DNA of 64,000 bases from Chloroflexi bacterium HGW-Chloroflexi-6. Lineage in GTDB: Bacteria; Chloroflexota; Anaerolineae; Anaerolineales; Villigracilaceae. Position 1 is the stretch's first letter; each line of letters starts with the position of its first letter. The notes below the pieces were generated by a model that made no database searches, was not told the DNA's origin, and saw nothing but the letters and a program-made list of their open reading frames with translations. Of the stretch, positions 59,214 through 64,000 are shown piece after piece. A program made the translations under genes and the position numbers. The stretch covers positions 62,001 through 126,000 of the forward strand of contig PHBU01000013.1 of the NCBI GenBank assembly GCA_002840685.1, given 5' to 3'.

Positions 59214-60358
59214 AGCCCCGGCGCGATATCTGGGTGGCGGTTGCCCTGCTGGTCGTACTGGTACTGGTGACCATTGCAGCCGGCATTCAGGAAAACCGAC
59301 AGGCTGAGAAGCCGGCCTATTCCAGCCTATCTCCCCAAGCGAATGGAGCCCTGGCCCTGCGCGATTGGTTGACTGGTATGGGCTATCAAACCCTGCCGGA
59401 TGGCCTGGTGGTTTTTGCACCTCCGGCTGAAGCGCGCCTGATTTTTGTTCTGGAGCCTTTTGATGTGATTGAAGATGAAATCTCGCTCCTGGACGAATGG
59501 GTGCAGCGCGGGAATACGCTGGTCATCAGCGGAGTTGGCCCGGGAGCAAGATTGTTCGCGCACTATTATCAGTTTTCAATGCAAATTTCGGCCACTCCAA
59601 TGCCACGAATGTTTTTTCAAAATCCGCTCCTGGCTTCATCGATGGCAAACAAAGCGGTTAATTTGAACACAGAATATGTGCTTGTCGCATCGCGCAACGA
59701 GTATGTTGCCCATCTTGGCCATGGCGACCAGCCCGTATTGGTTTCTTTCCGACAAGGCCGGGGGCAGGTAATTCTTTCAAGTGCGCCATACATGTTTAGC
59801 AACCGGGGCTTGAAAGAAACCGGCATGCCCGAACTAACGCTCAACACCCTGCGCCTGGCTGAGAATAATGGGCCGGTCTGGTTTGACGAGTGGCACCATG
59901 GCCTGCGCGGCATCAACACAGAAGTCAGCGGGCCAACCCAATGGCTGGCCCGGACACCGATCGGCCATGCCCTGCTATTTGTGGCCGGGGTGATCTTTCT
60001 CGGCCTGTTACTGCAAGGGCGCTTATTTGGCCGGCCAGTGCCGCCCACCCATGAAATACGCCGCCGCGCGCCGCTTGAATATATCCGCGCAATTGCAAAC
60101 CTGGGCCGTCGCGCCGGCCATCGCCGCGATGTTATGGCCCAATACTACGCTGCGCTCAAACGCGGCCTGGGCAAACGCTATCGACTTGACCCAACCCTGC
60201 CAGACCAGGAGTACGTTGCGCTGCTGGGAAAATATAATCCGACCATAGATCAGGCTGTCTTGCTGGAATTGCTGGCAAACCTGCAGAAAGACCATCCTGG
60301 CGAAGCAGAAATGGTCAAACTGGCCTCCGAAACAGCGGAATGGCTCAAAAACAAATAA
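59210..60358 (+). CDS. DUF4350 membrane protein
   Basis: This 382-aa protein has an N-terminal helix (about 7-25), an external domain with YSSLSPQANGALALRDWLTG and ISGVGPGARLFAHYY, a second helix (about 256-272) and a cytoplasmic helical tail. It matches DUF4350, which co-occurs with DUF4129 and MoxR. It may position the complex at the membrane. It is coupled to the genes on both sides. Confidence 0.85.
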   Translation: MKPRRDIWVAVALLVVLVLVTIAAGIQENRQAEKPAYSSLSPQANGALALRDWLTGMGYQTLPDGLVVFAPPAEARLIFVLEPFDVIEDEISLLDEWVQRGNTLVISGVGPGARLFAHYYQFSMQISATPMPRMFFQNPLLASSMANKAVNLNTEYVLVASRNEYVAHLGHGDQPVLVSFRQGRGQVILSSAPYMFSNRGLKETGMPELTLNTLRLAENNGPVWFDEWHHGLRGINTEVSGPTQWLARTPIGHALLFVAGVIFLGLLLQGRLFGRPVPPTHEIRRRAPLEYIRAIANLGRRAGHRRDVMAQYYAALKRGLGKRYRLDPTLPDQEYVALLGKYNPTIDQAVLLELLANLQKDHPGEAEMVKLASETAEWLKNK

Positions 60359-60367
60359 GGAGATTGC

Positions 60368-61324
60368 ATGAATACATCCGACATTCGCGCCATTTACGAA
60401 GCCCTGCGCGCCGAATCTGGCAAAGTGCTGGTCGGCCTGGATGAACCCTTTGAGCTTCTGGCCGTTGCCCTGTTCACCGGCGGTCATGTCCTGCTCGAAG
60501 GCGTCCCCGGCACAGCCAAGACCCTGATGGCAAAAACCCTGGCGCACATGGTACAGGCCCAATTTACACGGGTCCAATTCACCCCAGACTTGATGCCATC
60601 TGACATTCTCGGCACGAGTGTTTTCGACATGAACTCCAGCCGCTTCTACCTGAAAAAAGGCCCCATCTTCACCCAATTCCTGCTGGCCGATGAAATCAAC
60701 CGTGCCCCGGCAAAAACCCAGGCAGCCTTGCTGGAAGCCATGGAAGAACGCCAGGTCAACCTGGATGGTGAACGCCACGAACTGGGCAAGCCCTTTATGG
60801 TGATCGCCACCCAGAACCCAATCGAATATGAAGGCACCTATCCGCTGCCCGAAGCCCAGTTGGACCGTTTCATGTTCAAAATCCTGGTGTCTTATTCCGA
60901 TATCGAACATGAAATCGAGATCATGCGCCGCTACCACCTCGGCTTCGATGCCCACGATCTGGCCAGCGCCCAACTCAAACCGGTCTTGAGCGCAGAACAA
61001 GTCATGCAGATCCGTCAGGAACTGCGGCAAGTGGTTGTCGAGGAGGGCATCCTGCGCTATGTGGCCCAGATCAACGCCGCCAGCCGCCAATCGCCCGACA
61101 TTGTGCTCGGAGCGAGCGCCCGCGCCGCCACCCATGTTCTACTGGCATCCAAAACCCTGGCCGCCATTCAAGGACGCGATTTCGTTATCCCCGATGATGT
61201 CAAAACCATCGTGCCGCCGGTCTATCGCCACCGCATCCTGCTCAAACCCGAGGCGGAAATCGAAGGGCTGGATGCAGACGCCGTTATCCAGCGTTTGCTC
61301 AACCAGGTTGAAGTTCCCCGCTAA
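60368..61324 (+). CDS. MoxR family AAA+ ATPase
   Basis: This 318-aa protein has Walker A GVPGTAKTLMAK, a FTPDLMPSDILG segment, Walker B LLADEINRAPAKTQAALLEA, sensor 1 IATQNPIEYEGTYPLPEAQL followed by DRF, and a C-terminal lid with SARAATHVLLASKTLA. MoxR ATPases act as chaperones that activate partner complexes, often DUF58 or VWA proteins, and the partner DUF58 gene follows 11 nt downstream. Confidence 0.95.
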   Translation: MNTSDIRAIYEALRAESGKVLVGLDEPFELLAVALFTGGHVLLEGVPGTAKTLMAKTLAHMVQAQFTRVQFTPDLMPSDILGTSVFDMNSSRFYLKKGPIFTQFLLADEINRAPAKTQAALLEAMEERQVNLDGERHELGKPFMVIATQNPIEYEGTYPLPEAQLDRFMFKILVSYSDIEHEIEIMRRYHLGFDAHDLASAQLKPVLSAEQVMQIRQELRQVVVEEGILRYVAQINAASRQSPDIVLGASARAATHVLLASKTLAAIQGRDFVIPDDVKTIVPPVYRHRILLKPEAEIEGLDADAVIQRLLNQVEVPR

Positions 61325-61335
61325 AGCAGCCCGGC

Positions 61336-62646
61336 ATGCTCCCTACCCTGCGCGGAATCCTGTTTCTACTGCTGGCGGCCCCCCTGATGGCGCTTGCCAC
61401 CTGGCTACCCGTCTTCAAGTGGCTGGCCTGGGGTTATATCGTTGTGGCCCTGATCGTTTTTGGGCTGGACTGGCGATTCTCAGGCCCGGTAACGCGCTTT
61501 GATGTGCGCCGCATCCACGAGCCGCGTTTGTCGCTGGGAGCAGAAAACCCGATCCGCTTGGAAATCCACAACCGCACTGCGCGCCTGATCAACTTCGAGG
61601 TACGAGACGAAGCCCCGGAACAGTTCCAAATTGAAACGCGCACCCTGCAGGGCCAGGCCAATCCGCGCTCGACCTGGCGCGGACAGTACCATGTACGCCC
61701 GCTACGGCGCGGCGACTATCATTTTGGCGATCTGCACCTGCGCTGGCGCAGTCCGCTGGGCCTGCTGCTGCGCCAGGGGCGCATTCCTGCCACCGAACAG
61801 GTCAAGGTATTCCCAAACCTGCTCGACGTGCGCCGCTACGATCTGCTGCTGCGCCGCAACCGCCTGCAAGAGATGGGACTGCGTCACAGCCGTATGTTTG
61901 GCGAGGGCACCGAATTCGAGCGCATGCGTGAATACCTGCCCGACGATGAATTCAGGCGCATCAACTGGAAAGCCAGCGCCCGCCGCAGACGGCCGGTGAC
62001 GATGGAATACCAGACCGAACGCAGCCAGAATGTGATTGCGGTGATAGACTGCGGGCGCATGATGCAAAGCCCGGTGGCTGATATCGCCAAATTGGATTAC
62101 GTGGTCAACGCTTCGCTGTTTCTGTCTTATGTTGCCACCGGCAAAGGCGACCGGGTCGGGATGATGACCTTCGCCGACAGTGTCATGCACTATCTCAGCC
62201 CCAAGCAAGGCCGCGGGCAGTTCTACCGCATGTTGGAAGTGCTCTACGCCGTTGAGCCCCAGCCGGTTGAACCGGATTACAGGCGCGCCATGTCTTACCT
62301 GGCGGTCAAACAACGCCGCCGCTCGCTGGTCATCGTTTTCACCGATCTGAGCAGTGGAACGAGCATGAACGCGTTGGTCGGGCAGGTTTCGCTGCTGGCT
62401 CGCTCCAACCTGACGCTGGTCGTTACGATCAGCGACCCAGATGTGTATGCATCCGCACACCAAAAACCACAAACATCCCAAAATGTTTACGAGCGCGCCG
62501 CTGCCGCGCAACTCCTGGATGAACGCCGCATCACCATCGAAACGTTACAGCGCCGAGGGGTGCTAACACTGGATGTTCCAGCCAACCAGCTTTCAATTGC
62601 GGTGATTAATCGTTATCTCGAACTGAAGGGAAGAATGCAGTTGTAG
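61336..62646 (+). CDS. DUF58 (VWA-like) protein
   Basis: This 436-aa protein has two N-terminal helices, a beta-rich segment, then DUF58 with the EFERMREYLPDDEFRRINWK motif. A VWA-like fold follows (VIAVIDCGRMMQ, where the usual DxSxS is DCGRM; VGMMTFADSV; VIVFTDLSS). It is the usual substrate or partner of MoxR. Its 3' end overlaps the convergent SpoIIM-like gene by 41 nt. Confidence 0.92.
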   Translation: MLPTLRGILFLLLAAPLMALATWLPVFKWLAWGYIVVALIVFGLDWRFSGPVTRFDVRRIHEPRLSLGAENPIRLEIHNRTARLINFEVRDEAPEQFQIETRTLQGQANPRSTWRGQYHVRPLRRGDYHFGDLHLRWRSPLGLLLRQGRIPATEQVKVFPNLLDVRRYDLLLRRNRLQEMGLRHSRMFGEGTEFERMREYLPDDEFRRINWKASARRRRPVTMEYQTERSQNVIAVIDCGRMMQSPVADIAKLDYVVNASLFLSYVATGKGDRVGMMTFADSVMHYLSPKQGRGQFYRMLEVLYAVEPQPVEPDYRRAMSYLAVKQRRRSLVIVFTDLSSGTSMNALVGQVSLLARSNLTLVVTISDPDVYASAHQKPQTSQNVYERAAAAQLLDERRITIETLQRRGVLTLDVPANQLSIAVINRYLELKGRMQL

Positions 62647-63619
62647 CCCGTTTTGGCCGGCCAGTTTCACGTCCGGACAGGAACAAATAAGCATAGAAGA
62701 GAAGGCCGCTCAAAATTCCGACTCCCCACTTGAAAAACGGGGATATGTTATCCGCCGGGGAAATAAACCCCTCGATCATCCCGGCCAAAACCAGCATTGG
62801 CACCGCGCCAAGCAACAGCTTGACAGCATCCTGCGCAGCGGCGGTCAGGGCATCGCGCCGTCGCATCAGCCCCGGTCGCAGGATGGCCCAGCCCAACATC
62901 AGGCCTGAACCGCCCGCCATGAAGATAACGCTCAATTCGAGCACACCATGCCCGATCACAAAGTTCCACAATTCCCAGCCGACCCCATGATACGCCGTCA
63001 GACCGGTCAGGCCGCCCAGAATCAAACCGTTGAAAATCATCACCCAGACCGTCATCAACCCGGCGGTCATTCCGCTGGCAAAGGCCAGAAACGACACGCG
63101 AATATTATTCTGCATAATGAACGAAGAAGCATAAGGGCGCTCATTGACCGGGATATTCACCCACAATTCACGCTCCTCGATCGTTGGGATCAAAGACTGG
63201 ATTTCGACCGGCAAAAGCCAGCGCGCAGTTTGCGGCGCGAAGAAAATAGCCAGCCCCGTTGCCAGGGCCGGAATAATAAATAGCAGGGCTGCAACCAGCG
63301 TAAACGGCAGGGTTTTGCGAAACAGGCGTGGGAATCCCTGCAGGGCAAACGCCAGCAGGCGGTTGGTTTGCAGCGGTTCATCACGGTAGATAACCGAGTG
63401 GGCGCGCCCAACCAGTTGGTTCAGGTAACCCGTCACCTGGTGGCGTGGAAAATCACGTTGGGCCATCGCCAAGTCCGAGGTTGCCTGGCGATACAAGCGT
63501 CCCAATAACTGTACGTCTTCGGGAGAGATGGAATCAATCTTTCGCTGGCCACGTTCGGTTAGCGAACTCAAAGCCACCCAGTTTTCTTTTTGCGCGTTAT
63601 AGAGTTCGTCAGGCCGCAT
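62606..63619 (-). CDS. Stage II sporulation protein M-like membrane protein
   Basis: This 337-aa protein has a cytoplasmic N-terminal helical part (about 1-100: QLLGRLYRQATSDLAMAQRD) and about six transmembrane helices, with NNIRVSFLAFASGMTAGLMT and GLTAYHGVGWELWNFVIGHG followed by VLELS. This matches the SpoIIM/DUF95 family. In non-sporulating bacteria this family partners with RDD and MoxR/DUF58 genes, exactly the neighbours here, so sporulation should not be inferred. Confidence 0.88.
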   Translation of the reverse strand: MRPDELYNAQKENWVALSSLTERGQRKIDSISPEDVQLLGRLYRQATSDLAMAQRDFPRHQVTGYLNQLVGRAHSVIYRDEPLQTNRLLAFALQGFPRLFRKTLPFTLVAALLFIIPALATGLAIFFAPQTARWLLPVEIQSLIPTIEERELWVNIPVNERPYASSFIMQNNIRVSFLAFASGMTAGLMTVWVMIFNGLILGGLTGLTAYHGVGWELWNFVIGHGVLELSVIFMAGGSGLMLGWAILRPGLMRRRDALTAAAQDAVKLLLGAVPMLVLAGMIEGFISPADNISPFFKWGVGILSGLLFYAYLFLSGRETGRPKRATTAFFPSVRDND

Positions 63620-63681
63620 TGTTTACCACCAAGATGCTGTAAAATGGATTGAAATTCACACAGAACGGTTTAATTATAACC

Positions 63682-64000
63682 ATGAACCAGACAGATGAAA
63701 TACTTTCGATCGATACCCCTGAAAATGTTGTCTTTGACTATAGCCTGGCCGGGTTAGGATCACGTTTTCTGGCTGCCCTGGTGGATACACTGTTCATTGG
63801 GCTGCTCCAAGTTGTGACCTTGCTGCCGATACTATACCTGCTCTTTCAGGATAATTTTTTTAGCGAAGAAACAAGCGCCTGGGCGATCGGCCTGCTCGGC
63901 CTGGTATCTTTTGTCTTTCTGTGGGGATATTACATTCTGTTCGAGGTGATCTGGAACGGCCAATCGCCTGGCAAACGCATGGTGGGGATTCGGGTCATCC
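63682..64000 (+). CDS. RDD family membrane protein, 3' end outside window
   Basis: The frame starts at ATG 63682 and runs off the right edge. The visible 106 residues include DYSLAGLGSRFLAALVDTLF, the RDD motif region (Arg in GSRFLA, Asp in ALVDT), a second helix and WNGQSPGKRMVGIRVI, the conserved GKRxxGI motif. It is divergent from the SpoIIM-like gene, a common pairing. Confidence 0.9.
   Translation, partial: MNQTDEILSIDTPENVVFDYSLAGLGSRFLAALVDTLFIGLLQVVTLLPILYLLFQDNFFSEETSAWAIGLLGLVSFVFLWGYYILFEVIWNGQSPGKRMVGIRVI

Noticed and set aside
62606-63619. Evidence for sporulation
   Set aside because: SpoIIM-like proteins next to RDD and MoxR/DUF58 genes are common in non-sporulating bacteria, and no other sporulation gene is in the window.

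Overview
This window most resembles a chromosome of a Chloroflexota bacterium of the Anaerolineae type, of moderate GC content. That assignment is inference from gene content and style, not from a marker gene: surface lipoproteins with long Thr/Pro linkers, a DUF1501/DUF1800 pair, a T-box controlled pheST, and a MoxR-DUF58-DUF4129-DUF4350 cluster. Most of the window (about 4.1 kb onward) is densely coding with short intergenic gaps. The first 4 kb are more AT-rich, sparsely coding and full of gene debris.

Layout. 0-4 kb: accessory zone with a beta-propeller protein cut by the window edge, a tRNA-Gln-like gene with a disrupted T arm, small membrane proteins, a lipoprotein, large palindromes and an RHS-type remnant. 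4-8.3 kb: DUF1501, DUF1800 and a glycosidase-like lipoprotein separated by hairpin repeats. 8.3-12.4 kb: an ECF sigma/anti-sigma unit with two related membrane proteins, and a divergent Ser/Thr kinase. 12.4-15.9 kb: a metal operon (cytochrome c, two-domain multicopper oxidase, ZIP transporter, DtxR regulator) with a candidate operator. 16-19.3 kb: tRNA-Lys, a LURP-one protein, an L,D-transpeptidase and an amidase. 19.3-27.3 kb: a flavin reductase and an AMMECR1 protein, then a long pyrimidine operon (pyrB, pyrF, pyrE, two Nudix, GNAT, unknown, pyrD) invaded by a small element carrying a GxxExxY gene. 27.4-29.4 kb: a His-tailed EamA transporter and an alpha/beta hydrolase. 29.6-33.8 kb: Phe T-box and pheST. 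33.9-41.2 kb: housekeeping and signalling genes. 41.2-43 kb: an ABC-F protein behind an attenuator-like leader. 43-46.4 kb: an ABC exporter operon with its regulator. 46.5-48.1 kb: a WYL regulator and a GyrI-like protein. 48.1-51.2 kb: an arsenic operon (arsR, arsM, second methyltransferase, ArsP-type permease, 26-aa Cys-rich peptide) with four copies of one 16-bp operator. 51.2-53.7 kb: CrtC-like, DUF1786 and a small membrane protein. 53.8-54.6 kb: a peroxiredoxin with an in-frame UGA at the peroxidatic position. 54.8-57.1 kb: a recombinase-fold protein and tilS. 57.2-64 kb: the MoxR/DUF58 membrane cluster, spoIIM-like and an RDD protein.

The strongest unusual signals are: (1) the predicted selenocysteine peroxiredoxin, with a SECIS-like hairpin 17 nt after the UGA; (2) the Cys-rich micro-peptide ending the arsenic operon; (3) the terminal-inverted-repeat element carrying GxxExxY between pyrB and pyrF; (4) the uORF-terminator leader of the ABC-F gene; (5) repeat-derived in-frame insertions inside pyrF and possibly pheT.
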